Of a stretch of 64,000 bases of DNA, positions 32,290-43,970 are shown one piece after another (positions within the stretch are counted from its first letter, which is position 1; each line of letters begins with the position of its first letter). The notes under the pieces are model-generated. The model saw only the letters and a list, made by a program, of their open reading frames with translations, did not search any database and was not told the origin of the DNA. The translations under genes were made by a program, and so were the position numbers. Source of the stretch: Sialis fuliginosa (lineage: Eukaryota; Arthropoda; Insecta; Megaloptera; Sialidae); the NCBI GenBank assembly GCA_961205875.1, contig OY540822.1, forward strand, positions 4,466,501 to 4,530,500. The letters are read 5' to 3'.

Positions 32290-33335
32290 AAATATAATAG
32301 AAATGGCAAACGGGGCAACTCTTTGGGTTTCACCAATCGTCATCGTACCTAAACCTCACAACCTTGAAGTAATTCAGATGTGTGTAGATATGCGCGTTCC
32401 AAACAAAGCAATCAAACGAGAAAGACATGTCACGCCAACAATCGACGATATCATTTTGCAATTAAACGGTGCGGTCTTATTTAGCAAAATAGATCTTAAA
32501 GATGGATATCATCAGTTGACACTGGATAAGGATTCACGTTTCATAACAACCTTTTCAACTCATTGCGGTTTGTATCGTTACAAACTTTTAAATTTCGGTG
32601 TGAATACAGCAGCTGAAATTTTCCAAGACACAATTCGTCAAGTACTAGCTAACATACCAGGTGTCCTAAATATGGTTGACGATATTCTCGTTTTTGGAAA
32701 ATCAAAACAAGAACATGATGAAGCTCTATTAGCAGTGTTAAAACGACTCAGTTAACGTAACCTAACAGTTAACGGAAACAAGTGTGCGTTCAGTCAGAAC
32801 GAAGTAACATTTTTCGGTTTCGTGGGATAAAACCAGATCCCAAGAAAGTAGAAGTTTTCAAAAAATTGGAACCTCCTACAAACGCATCAGAAGTAAGAAG
32901 TCTTTTAGGATTGCTAAATTACGTTGGAAAATTTCTTCCAAATCTGGCATCAGCAACAAAACCGTTGCGAGAGTTGATACTTAAAAACGCGGAATGGAAC
33001 TGGAAACAAGTCCTAGAATCGAAAGATTAATTCTCAAAATTCAGCAACATAACTATGTGGTAGTACATCAAAAAGGAGCCACGAATCCATCAGATTATTT
33101 CTCAAGACATCCTTTACAAACCAATCAGAAACAAGATTGCAAAATCGAGAATTTTGTGAATTTTATAATTCAAAACAGCATACCAAATGCAATGTCAGTG
33201 AACGAAGTTCGAGCAGAAACCGTGACTGACAGAACATTAGCAGAACTGTTGGAAGTAATCCAAGAGAATCACCCAAGTTTATGGAACAACCCGAACTTAA
33301 AATCATTTAACTCATCAAAAATGAACTGTCAGTAA
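32180..33335 (+). pseudogene. Ty3/gypsy reverse transcriptase and RNase H remnant
   Basis: RT blocks are RVEAELKRLEDENIIEMANG, WVSPIVIVPKP, KIDLKDGYHQLTLDKDSR, and an active site reading NMVDDILVFGK, where methionine stands in place of the usual tyrosine or phenylalanine. A stop at 32755 is followed by the connection segment (KCAFSQNEVTFFGF, PDPKKVEVFKKLEPPTNASE). At about 33000 the RNase H domain is largely deleted: the sequence jumps to VVHQKGATNPSDYFSRHP, its C-terminal motif. The frame then changes again at 33335. RT could have been functional once, but this copy cannot complete replication. Confidence 0.85.
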
Positions 33336-34731
33336 AAGATAGCGTTATTCTACGAGGCAGTAGACTGATTTTACCGTCCAAGCTACAACAGAGAGCAGTC
33401 GATTTAACTCACAAAGGACATCAAGGTATTGTCAAAACAAAACAATTAATACGAACTGTAAGATACCTAAGCTAGAGATTTTTAAATGTTAGGGTTTGGG
33501 GATAACAATGAAGAGTGTGACAAGATTATATGTATTTGAAATATGTGGTTGTTGACAAGTTATAAAAAGAAATGTAATAATGAGAATTAGAAGATAAGAG
33601 AATAAAGGTTTCTATTAAACATATAAGAGTTATTATTCAACCTTAATATGTTACACGAACAAAACTTTGGTTCCCAAATATCGATAAAATTGTAGAGGAC
33701 ACCATCAAAAACTATCTTGCTTGTCAATCGGTAACACAAACGCATAATCGTGATCCTATTATGCTAGGGAAAACGGCAACAGAACCTTTTGAGAGAGCAG
33801 CGATCGATTTCGCTGGTCCATTCCCAAATAACAAGTATATCTTGGTTTGAGTCGATGAATACACAAAATACCCAAGTGTGGAAGTTATTAACTCAACAAA
33901 TTTTTAAAATATATATAATGTTTTGTAAAAGATATTCAGAACGTTTGGCATCATTAAAAAAAATTAAATCTGACAGCGGCCCTCCTTTCAACGGTAGAGA
34001 TTTTGAACAGTTCGCGAAGAACTACAATTTCAAACATCACAAGGTAACACCCTATTGGCCAGAAGCAAACGGTCAAGCAGAACGATTTGTTGAAACACTA
34101 AGCAAATCCCTGTGTTGCAGTAATCTAGAAGACAACAACTTTACAGCACAGCTAAATTTGTTGTTAATGAATTATGTATCGACACCACATCCAGCAACAA
34201 AACAGTCACCATACGAGTTGCTGTTTAATCACAAAATGAATAATATTCTACCAAGTCTTGAATCAACAGAAGAAAAAAAGGAAAGTCATTTCAAACAACA
34301 ACGCCAAACTTCAAAATAAACAGTACGCTGATAAACGAAGACACACAAGAACTCATACTCTGAAAGTAGGTGATCTAGTTTTATGCAAACAAAATAAAAC
34401 TAACAAACTAACGACAGCTTTCGATTCACCACCTTACATAATAACCAAGATCAGAGGCACCAAAATATTTGCAAAGAGAGGAAATGAAGTCAAAATAAGG
34501 AACGCATCATTTTTCAAGAAGATAAGTGAACATTGCAAATTTTCAGGAAATGCTCGAAGTCCATCAACACACAGCGAAGGTGATGTCCTACAGCACGGTC
34601 GAGCACTTTTAACTGAAACCGCTGAGAATGACCTCACGCCGAACAACACCCTTGATACACCAGTGTCACGTCCAAGACGTGAAAGAAAAACACCTGCACA
34701 TCTCGAAGACTACGTAATGTACAAAGTGTGA
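33336..34731 (+). pseudogene. Ty3/gypsy integrase and pol C-terminus
   Basis: The zinc domain reads HKGHQGIVKTKQLIR before the solo LTR and WFPNIDKIVEDTIKNYLACQ after it. The core carries FERAAIDFAGPFP (first acid), IKSDSGPPFNG (second acid) and YWPEANGQAERFVE (glutamate), so the catalytic triad is visible. A stop lies in YILV-VDEYTKYP at about 33850, with frame changes near 33910 and 34260. The last piece (34258-34731) holds HTLKVGDLVLCKQNK and ends PRRERKTPAHLEDYV, the usual basic end of gypsy pol. A polypurine-like GGGAGGAATG (about 34898) precedes the 3' LTR. Confidence 0.85.
33457..33655. mobile_element. Solo LTR inside gypsy integrase, perfect 5-bp target duplication
   Basis: A 199-bp unit TGTAAGATACC...AATATGTTACA flanked by CGAAC on both sides (33452-33456, 33656-33660). 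Removing it and one CGAAC restores the integrase N-terminal frame (QLIRTKLWFPN). It is a different LTR family from the host gypsy element. Confidence 0.9.
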
Positions 34732-34905
34732 GCGTGTAAGTGAAAACCTATGGCCTGTAATATATTTAAAGCAAAGTGTTAATTTAAAATAATTAGGCTA
34801 AGCACATTATTACTCATATCTTAAGTTGTTTTGTTAAAAAAAAATCAATGTAAATTATGAACAAACATTTATGTAATGTATTCTAACTTTAAAGTATGGG
34901 AGGAA

Positions 34906-35384
34906 TGTAGTGTCCAGTAATTGTCTATTTAGAAATATTTTTTTAATTTTCAGATATCTCATAGTTTTTGAGATATGATACTAACTTATGTTTTCTTAAT
35001 ATAAATAAAAGCAATATGAAATTTTGTAATTTTTGAACAGAAGATTTATTTACCTTATCAATGATATGCAACTTGATGAACTTACTTTTCAAAATATCTC
35101 AAAAAATGATCAAAAAGTATTTTTTATTTATTTAATACACTGTATGATCCAAAGATGGCTATGACAATCAACAATAAGATTTTAAAACAACTAAAAATTT
35201 ACTTATAAGCTAACATAGCATGAATTAACTATTGTATTAATACATATTTTATTTATTAAATACACAATACCAGCCAAAGATGGCTATGGCTATCAGCAAT
35301 AAGATATTAAATTAACTTATAAAAAACGTGATTAGTAATTAATTGTATTCATAAAAATAATTAAAATTTCAGTTGTTTTTAAAT
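34906..35384 (+). mobile_element. 3' LTR of gypsy element
   Basis: Starts TGTAGTGTCCAG and matches the 5' LTR at 30654 onward. It contains two tandem blocks of about 120-130 bp, each with AAGATGGCTATG. The right boundary is placed only roughly, before the MITE arm sequence starts at about 35385. Confidence 0.7.
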
Positions 35385-35522
35385 CCTGAAACATTTTTTT
35401 AAAAGTAATATTCACGATGGAAAAATTCGGACTAAAATGGTTTTTGGCTAATATCTAGTAGGCTATGAAATTTTTGTGTAATGTAAATACACCATTGAAC
35501 TGTCCCCTCTTAAAGGTAACTT

Positions 35523-38466
35523 CCCGGGAAAAAATTTCAGATCTGAAGTGATCTCGGTTGATCTTCATTTTGGAACAAATCAGATCTTTTTAGATCTTTG
35601 TAGATCGTTGTAGGTCTTTGCAGATAGTTGTAGGTCTCTGTAGATCTTTGAAGATCGTGATCTTTGCAGATCGTTGTAGATCGTTGTAGGTCTTTGCAGA
35701 TAGTTGTAGATATTTGCAGATCGTTATAGATCTTTGCAGATCGTGATCTTAATAGATTGTTGTAGATCTTTGCAGATAGTTGTAGGTCGTTGTAGGTCGT
35801 TGCAGATCTTTGTAGATCGCTATTGATCTTTGTAGATCGTTGCAGATCTTTGCAGATCGTGATCTTTATAGATCGTTGTAGATCTATGCAGATCGTTGTA
35901 AATCTTTACAGATCGTTGTTGATCTTTGTAGATCGTTGTACATCTTTGCAGATCGTCGTAGATCGTGAGATTGAAACGTATTGTTTGTATTTTAAACAAT
36001 TTAAAAAAATATGTGTATTTGTTATTTTAACAATACGGGCCTTAAATATCACTTAATACGTGTCTGGACTTTTTTTTCATTTTATTAAATTTAATAATAA
36101 TATCTTATGTTTCTATGCTGTATTAACAGTAAATATTGAATTTTTCTCTGTTTCGCTACTTATGGTATTCATTATAGAAAATCGTAAATATCTCGACTCC
36201 TGTGCTAGATAGAGGGTTGTTTTGCCCCCCACACCCCTAGTATCCCGAAGTATTTTTCCCGCTGGATCGAATGAGACCAATTACAACCCTTCATCTATGA
36301 CAGAGGGTGAGTTGTGAATTTATTTATTAATTTAATACACGGGCCTCAAATATCATTCAATATGTTTCTGTACAATTTTTTTTTAATTGATTAAATTATA
36401 AACAAGGTTTCTATATAGTATATGTGTATTTGTTATTTAAGGTAGACAAAAGTTTATTTATGAATAAGTACATATTATTATGTATCTATAATATATGAAT
36501 ATCGCAACATAGCTCTCGCCAACACAGTATTTTCACTTTCATTCGTATATATAAGCCAAGTCGGATCAGTTAGTAATAAGGTAATACAATACATATATGG
36601 TGGTTCTCTTCTCCAGGATTGCTCTTCGAACCCAGTTACTGCGGGAAGTCAAGCTGTGTGTTGTGAGAGGTCAAATAGGTACACCCCTCAGAATTCAATT
36701 TAAATATAAATAAGGACTTAGATTCTTCTTAAAAGGAAAAAGTTTGTTTAAATACCACTGAATATTTGTAACACACAAAAAAAACAATCCAGATATATTA
36801 GTGGGGATAGACTTGTGAAGGTGTCGGGGAGAAAGGGGTGAAGTGCAAAAACTGAGTAAGAACGCGTTTGGTTTAGTCGTTTTGAGGGAGTCGTATTAAG
36901 GGAGTCGTCGTTTGTAAGGAGTTGTTGGGGAGAGTTGATGAAAGATTGATATATGAAGTTCGTTATAGTTTGATAATGGGAGTTTGAATATTTAAAACAA
37001 AGGTATAGAAAAAAGTATATTGAAAAAGTGAATTAAAGTGTTAAAAATAATAGTTATGATAAGATAAAAAAGAAGCAACGCAGCGAATTTAAGAATAGAA
37101 GAGATATACCAAAGTTTAAAACGGCATAAAGAATAAATAAAGTATTTAGTGTATGAAGAAAGTGAAAATAAGAAATAGTGAATAAAGTAAATGTTAAACA
37201 AAAAGGAAATCGACGAGGAGAGATTAATAAATAAATAAATTTAAACAATAAAATAGCATCGATAAAAAGTAGTGGGAAAGAAAGAGAAGATCTGAAATGT
37301 AAATGAGTGCAACAGAAATAAACAATATAAAAAAGTATAACGAATAAAATATATGACAATAGAAAAAGTTATTTAAAACAATAAAACTACGTAAAGTGGG
37401 AAAACATGAAATAACATTGAAATAAAGAAGTTTTAAAATAAATAATAACAAATAAAAGATTAAATTATCCATCATCAACAAATTTAAACAGTTAAACAAA
37501 TAATATAAATAAATAAAAATAAAGACTAACCAATTATATGTTAATAAATAATATTACAGTGAATTTAAATAAAATCATCGAAATTATTTAACAAGAAGCA
37601 TAAAATAAAACAACGAAAGACAATAAATAAAATAAATAAAAGACAATTGTTACAAATAAAAGAAGTTATTTGAATATGTGTGAGAGAGGTGAACAGTGAC
37701 AGTACGCAAAGTATAAGTTAGACAAAGATAGACATATAGCGAAGGCGGAACAGTGGTCCAGTACCAGAATTTCAATTTACAATTAATTCTACATAATAAT
37801 GAAAAATTTGGAAAAATGAAAATAAAGGTTAACTTCTGAAATTAAGATAAGTGGTTTTAGATTTAAGAATTTAGTTTTAAGATTTTGTATTGAAAAAGAA
37901 AGATTTTGTTTAAAAAAAAAAAAAAGAAAAGAAATAATAAATATAAAGTAAAGGTTGTGAAAGGATTTGAATGAAAGATTTAGATTTTAGATACAAAAGG
38001 ATTTAGTATAAGGATATTATTTTTATATGTGTATTTTTTTGAGTTTATGAAATTTTTCAACAATAAAATAAATTCAGTTCATGAAATATTCTCACTTTTT
38101 TATTTCACAAATCCACAAACTTTAATAATAATTCTTATTCTAATAATTTATTTTGTAATTGCGGGAAATCTAGATTTTGAGTTGACATCAATGATTATTA
38201 TATCATACCCTAGGAATAGGAACATTACAGTGTGTATGTACAAAAACATAATAAAATCCCCGATCTACGCAGATCTGTTTTGATCTGTGTTGATCTACGC
38301 AGATCAAAACAGATCTACGTAGATCTGTATTGATCTGTGTTGATCTACACAGATCAATACAGATCTGTGTTGATCTGCGTTGATATGTTCCAAAATGGAG
38401 ATCAAAACAGATCTGTAAAAATGCAGATCTGATTTGATCACTTTAGATCTGAAATTTTTTCCCGGG
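35523..38466. mobile_element. GATC-array DNA element, copy 2 (2.94 kb, longest copy)
   Basis: Same termini as copy 1 (CCCGGGAAAAAATTTCAG inverted) and the same TT target duplication: the uninterrupted target at 30490-30515 has four T where the insertion flanks together have six. The orientation is opposite to copy 1. The left array (about 35540-35970) is built of units such as AGATCTTTGC and AGATCGTTGT. The right array (about 38258-38460) is built of GATCTGTGTT and GATCTACGCA types. Both have a period of about 10 bp. The middle has 600 bp shared with copy 1, then a segment of about 1.6 kb (36650-38240) absent from copy 1, purine-rich on the + strand and without a convincing gene. Confidence 0.85.
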
Positions 38467-38545
38467 TTTTCTCTCATTTAACCGAATCTCTATCTCTTAG
38501 TTTCCGAAATCCCCATATTGTCCCCTGGTATTTAGACACCCTGTA

Positions 38546-38959
38546 TAAAAAAACTACATGGTTTGGCCGTAAAATGCACACCTCTTAAACTTTTAAAAAT
38601 GTATAAGGTTGTCTACTTTGACAATTAATATTTTACAAACAGTTTGGCGAAACTATCGTTTTTTTAAGGATGTTTAAAAAAATGGTTGTCTTCTTATCTT
38701 TACTCGCATTTTTGTAAAAAAATAGATATTAATAGTAATACTAGTGGTTATATGTATAAGTTCATTTGAAAACATAATCTCACTTTCGAGAATATATTTT
38801 CTTAAAATAATTTGTCACAAAAGAATAAATAAATACTGAAATTGAAAAACATATTCAACAAATAGTAAGTAATACATTTTAATTTATCATTGTAGTTTCC
38901 AGCATGTGTAGTACCAACATAGAAAAATGTATGTATGATGGTGGCACTAACGTGAAGTG
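38546..38959. other. No gene recognised
   Basis: AT-rich sequence between the MITE end and a gypsy gag piece. No repeat or open frame is evident. Confidence 0.5.
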
Positions 38960-39260
38960 AGTTAATTAGCACGGAGAACACCGAGTGGATGGATGAAACA
39001 AGCTAACCGGCCATTTCAAGCCGAAAGTTAATACCAGTTTTGAAATTTTCAATTTTAGAAAAGCTAAACAAGAGGAGAACGAGAGCAAATACCAGTTTTA
39101 TATCCGTTTAATAAAACTAAGCGCCAACTGTAAACAGGGACGATGAAATAAAAGCTCAGATAATCAGTAACACCAGATCAACAAATCTGCGGTGTTTCGG
39201 ATTACGAGAAGAACCCAAGCTAAAAGTTTTATTGGAACAGGGACGATTCCTAAATAGTTT
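38960..39260 (+). pseudogene. Ty3/gypsy gag fragment
   Basis: Matches the gag start at 31051 (TTAGCACGGAGAACACCGAG onward) with a 60-bp internal deletion after GGATGGATG and a second one near 39130. It ends in CTAAATAG. Same family as the gypsy at 30654. Confidence 0.85.
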
Positions 39261-39887
39261 TGGAAAAAGTTGTGGTTTATTTAAAGAACAGTAGAATCAT
39301 ATTACGTTAATTCTACAATTATAATTTTTCGGAATTAACATTAAATTTCAACACACAATTCAAACACAGAACAATATCCAGATGTTTATTACTGTCGTAT
39401 ATTTTCATAGGAAAATGTATCATACAATAAGTGACAATAACATAATTTAATACAATACAAAATTTAACAATACATTTTTTTACTAATAACAGATGTAGAT
39501 GTATGTCAGATATAAATTTAAAAAAATGTGCTCCACATTTTTAATGCAAACTTACCAAATTTTATCTTGGTTAAAGATGTAACGTTATGAAACAGAACTC
39601 AATCATTGTATTATAATTTGCAAATAAGTTATACCATTGAATAAAAAAATTAAAATACAGAAAAAGTTTAAGATGTAATGCTCATTTTATCAATTTTCAT
39701 AGGAAAACAATTTTAGAGCAAGAGTAGAACACACTTCCAAACAATGCCTGCTTGGAGTGTGTAAATGAAGACCCTTTTTTTACTCATCAAATATTTTCTT
39801 AGGTAATGCCACTACAATTATATAAATAATTTTTTTAAACATACCGTTATTAACATACAATATTATTTATTGCTGCCATCACATTAT
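39261..39887 (-). other. 3' flank of zinc-finger gene 1
   Basis: AT-rich. AATAAA on the minus strand at 39871-39866 lies about 17 bp past the stop codon and is the nearest poly(A) signal candidate; further ones lie deeper. No other gene. Confidence 0.4.
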
Positions 39888-40802
39888 TCATATTAAACAA
39901 GGTCTGTCAATAACAGCATGTGTTAATTTATGTTTTACTAACGAATATTTATGTTTACAGCTATATTCACAATGTTCACAATGAAAAGGTCTTTCATCAG
40001 TATGTGTTAATTTATGGCTTGCTAACTGATCACTCCTTATACAACTATATTCACATTGTTCACATTTAAAAGGTCTTTCATCAGCATGTATTAATTTATG
40101 TTTAACTAAGGAATGTTTATGTTTACAGCTATATTCACATTGATCGCATTTAAAAAATCGCTCATCAGTATGCGTTAATTTATGGCTAGACAAATGATGT
40201 TTTTGTACACAGCTAAATTCACACTGGTCGCATTTAAAAGGTAGATCATTAGTATGTCTTAATTTATGGCTTGCTAATTTATCACTCCGTACACAACTAT
40301 ATTCACATTGATCGCATTTAAAAGGTCGCTCGCTAGAATGTGTTAATTTATGTCGTGCCAAATACTGTTTTCGTACACAGCTGTATTCACAATGATCGCA
40401 TTTAAAAGGTCTTTCATTAGTATGTGTTAATTTATGACTTGCTAATTTATCTCTCTGTATAAAGCTGTATTCACATCGGTCGCATTTAAAAGGTCTTTCT
40501 TTAGTATGAGTTAATTTATGGCTGGTTAATTTATCCTTACGTATAAAACTATGCTCACATTGGTCACATTTAAAAGGTTTTTCATTTGTATGTGTTAGTT
40601 TATGTCTTGCTAAGCAATGTTTATATTTACTACTATACTCGCATTGGTCACATTTATGTTTTTCAAATTTTTCACCAGATTTATTAGTAAAACTGAAATC
40701 TTTAATTATTTCATTATCACAATCTGTTTCCAAAAAATCGTTATTTTCTTCTTGCTTGTTTCTTGTTTCGGGTAAGCTTTCTTCTTTTACAACCAAGTCT
40801 TC
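39888..40802 (-). CDS. C2H2 zinc-finger protein 1, exon 2 (nine fingers)
   Basis: Exon 2 opens after the acceptor TTTCAG (40808-40803) with E-D-L-VVKEE, in phase 0 with exon 1 at 43971-44081. An acidic leader is followed by nine C2H2 fingers of the form CDQCEYS...L..HK..H, joined by H-T-N-E-R-P-F-K linkers, the TGEKP-like linker that favours tandem DNA binding. The last finger is followed by HAVIDRPCLI and a stop, so a former tenth finger appears lost. Together with exon 1 the product would be about 341 aa with no other domain. Probable nuclear DNA-binding protein of the insect KEE-leader type. It is the inverted paralogue of the gene at 47236-50833. Target and role are unknown. Confidence 0.85.
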   Translation of the reverse strand, partial: EDLVVKEESLPETRNKQEENNDFLETDCDNEIIKDFSFTNKSGEKFEKHKCDQCEYSSKYKHCLARHKLTHTNEKPFKCDQCEHSFIRKDKLTSHKLTHTKERPFKCDRCEYSFIQRDKLASHKLTHTNERPFKCDHCEYSCVRKQYLARHKLTHSSERPFKCDQCEYSCVRSDKLASHKLRHTNDLPFKCDQCEFSCVQKHHLSSHKLTHTDERFFKCDQCEYSCKHKHSLVKHKLIHADERPFKCEQCEYSCIRSDQLASHKLTHTDERPFHCEHCEYSCKHKYSLVKHKLTHAVIDRPCLI

Positions 40803-41421
40803 CTGAAATACATTGAATCTGAGATTAAATATCGTTTTAGTGCTTCAAATTATTTTATGAAAAATCTGTTTTGTTTTAATGTCTAAAGCTTAGACATTAA
40901 AATGCTCCACGAGTCATTGGTGTATCATTCGGATTTTAAAATAAATATCAATTGTTTTGAATTATAAAATTAATTAATAATTCATGTTTTATTTTGTCTT
41001 TAAAAGAATTTCAGTAATAATTGATTAACAGAGAAACTGTCATCTCTCATACATACCAAATTCAATTGTAATTTAAAGCATATTTGTATATTATAAATTT
41101 TTAACTGACGCCTCTGGGATTTATTCACAGAAATGACGAAAATGACATATAAAAAAATGGCTGCCGTAAAGTGTTGATAACAGTTTTATATACCGACTAG
41201 CATTGGTTGTTATTATCCATAATCTTTCCTAATTTAAGGTCCAAAGTTATTACTATTATCTATGGATATTAAAAAGAAGTATTGAAATAGATCTGATTAA
41301 AAAGTATTTTTTTTTAAATATTATAACAATAAAAAAAAAGATTGCAGTTTTGTTTGATTAAAATTGTATATCACTTTTATCATAAATATTAAAAATAAAT
41401 CGTTTTTGTCAATAAATAATA

Positions 41422-43442
41422 CACTAAACTCCAAAATTAAGGAATGACTATTTTTTTCAATATTTTTAGGTATTTTTGAATGGCTGTATCTGCGCGAAAA
41501 ATAGTCGTAGAACAGTTTTAAAAAAACATTTTTAAAGCTTGAACGTTCCAGTTTTTGAATCTTTTGTTGAAAATTTTATTATCCTTAAGGATAATATCTT
41601 TTTTTGAAGATGTAACACCGAAAAAAAAATTTCAAAAACGTATATCAATTTTGAGAGGCTCTACAGGACTTGAGAAATTTTTATGGTCAAATCAAATAAA
41701 GGATGTTTGTAGATCAGACTTTTTTCTTTAATTTACTTTTTTTTCTATTGCTGTACGATTTTTTTGACCAAGTTATTTGCAATCAAAGAAAAAATCATAC
41801 TTTTCACTTTGAGCATATATAACTAGGAAACAAAAAATCGTAAAAAAAATTCTAGGACAGATTTGGAAAGCTAAAAGTTTTTTCTTAAACGCACTTTAGT
41901 TGTTCATTTGATAAAAAAATTCTTTCATTCTAAAAAATCCACTTGAAAGTAACCTAAAAATTTGCATATTTTTCATAAAACATGGGGTAACTTTGGGGGA
42001 AATTATGGGATCATCAAAGTGTCCATGTTTTTCCTAAGTTGAAAGTATCCCTAAAATATCTGTGAAACCCTGAATTGCTCAGATTTTTTTTACTTTGTAA
42101 CCTAAGCGATCAAACATGCCATATTGCTCTGAAAGAGTTAAAGGATCACTTAAATTTACCAACTTTTTAAAGGTATTTTTGAATGGCTGTTTCTCCGCGA
42201 GAAATTTTCAGAAAACAGTTTTCAAAAAAAGGTTTTGAAGCTTAACTGTTCTTGTTTTTCAATCGTTAGTTGAAATGTTTTTGTCCTGATAAACACTTTT
42301 TTTGATGAAGCGTCGAAAAAAAATTGCAAAATTTCAAAACAAATTTGAGAGCCTCCATGCGGGCCGTGGTACATTTTTTTGATCAAATCAAAAGAATTAT
42401 TTTTGTAAATCAAACTTTTCTTTCCAATTTAATTTAATTTTTTATTACTTCACGACCATTTTTGATCGACTTATTTGCGTCCAAACATTTGTTGTTGCTT
42501 TCTCATTATTCTGCATTGAAACACATTATTTTATCAGAAGGAAACATTGACATTTTTAAAAAAATTATTAAAATTTGTAAAAAGTATAAAAACAAAGTTT
42601 GGAATCTTTTTTTTTTTTTAATTAACGATTGAAATCAAACACAGAAAGAAACTCATTTAAAAGTATTTTTCGAACTGAAAAATATAAATGTCAAAAAAAT
42701 GTTTAAAGAAAAGATATTTTTTTATTATTTTTTTGTAAATTTAAACATTTGTTTTTTTGAAAATGACAATGCCTCTCTGATAAAAAATTTAAGTGATCCT
42801 TTAACTCATAGCAATATGGCATGTTTGATCGCTTAGGTTACAAAGTAAAAAAATCTGAGCAATTCAGGGTTTCACAGATATGTTAAGGATACTTTCAACA
42901 TAAGAAAAACATAGACACTTTGATGATCCCATAATTTCCCCCAAAGTTCCCCCATGTTTTATGAAAAATGAAAAATATGCAATTTTTTAGGTCACTTTCA
43001 AGTGGATTTTTTAGTATGAAAGAATTTTTTTTTACGATTTTTTGTTTCCTAGTTATAGGTGCTCAAAGTGAAATGTATGATTTTTTCTTTGATTGCAAAA
43101 ACTTGGTCAAAAAAAACGTACAGCAATAGAAAAAAAGTAAATTAAAGAAAAAAGTCTGATCTACAAACATCCTTTATTTGATTTGGGCAAAAAAATTCTC
43201 AAGTCCTGTAGAGCCTCTCAAAATTGATATACGTTTTTGAAATTTTTTTTTTCGGCGTTTCATCTTCAAAAAAATATATTATCTTTAAGGATAATAAAAT
43301 TTTCAACAAAAGATTCAAAAACTGGAACGTTCAAGCTTTCAAAGTGTTTTTTTAAAACTGTTCTACGACCATTTTTCGCGGAGATACAGCCATTCAAAAA
43401 TACCTAAAAATAATAGTGATCCCTTAATTTTGGAGTTTAGTG
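41422..43442. mobile_element. 2.0 kb inverted-repeat element in intron 1 of zinc-finger gene 1
   Basis: The ends read CACTAAACTCCAAAATTAAG and its reverse complement, with TA on both sides (41420-41421, 43443-43444), as for Tc1/mariner-type elements. The arms are about 736 bp (41422-42157) and 658 bp (42785-43442). The spacer 42158-42784 holds a third, direct, diverged copy of the arm start (AAGGTATTTTTGAATGGCTG at 42170, matching 41467). No transposase. Confidence 0.85.
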
Positions 43443-43970
43443 TACTTAAAAACTCGAAATATAAAATTATTTTTATTTTAATTTTAATGAAACGACTTTT
43501 TGAGTATCTTTATAGAAACTGTTTAACACATTTGTTTATATTTTATTCATAGATAAGAACACTTAGAACACATTTAGATATTAAAACAAAATAGATAGCG
43601 GACATCACGTTACAAATTTCAAAAATTACGTATTGATGTGTTAGAATAGAGTATTCTAACTAGAAGACCCTTTGTTTCGAATTTGCTGATCTTTTTTCAT
43701 TTTTTATAGTTGCTACCTCAACCTTAATAAACTACCGCTCGGGGCAAATTCACCCCCTTTGCCCCCTCCTCCCACCGTACGCTACTGTACCTAACTAATC
43801 TAACAGAAACTAACAAATTTAACAAGGACAGTTAACTTGTATACATATTATTAGAGCATGAATACTTGAAGTACCAAAAAGTACTTTGAAAATTAAGAAC
43901 CTCTGTTTTACATTTGTGCATCTGTCAAACTTACTACAGAATGCAACCTAACCTGCATACTATTACTTAC

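Larger units (their letters stand above)
30417..38543. mobile_element. TA-flanked MITE with about 230-bp inverted arms, opened by two later insertions
   Basis: The left arm (30417 to about 30645) starts CAGGGTTTCTAAATAC; the right arm ends GTATTTAGACACCCTG at 38543. TA lies on both sides (30415-30416, 38544-38545), as in Tc1/mariner-type MITEs. The right arm is in two pieces, about 35385-35522 and 38467-38543, because a GATC-array element is inserted in it. A gypsy element occupies the middle. Without these the MITE would be about 0.5 kb, nearly all inverted arms. It encodes nothing. Confidence 0.8.

Noticed and set aside
35540..35970. Array of short repeats considered as a CRISPR-like array
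   Set aside because: Units are 10 bp without spacers, the genome is eukaryotic, and the array is the subterminal part of a transposon.
36600..36660. GGATTGCTCTTCGAACCCAG considered as a tRNA T-arm or tRNA-derived SINE
   Set aside because: No A box, anticodon stem or acceptor pairing could be found around it; it lies in the GATC element interior in both copies.
36992..37499. Overlapping minus-strand frames of 69-101 codons rich in F, L, I, S, Y
   Set aside because: They are the complement of an A/G-rich low-complexity stretch; the hydrophobic composition follows from base composition and no motif is present.
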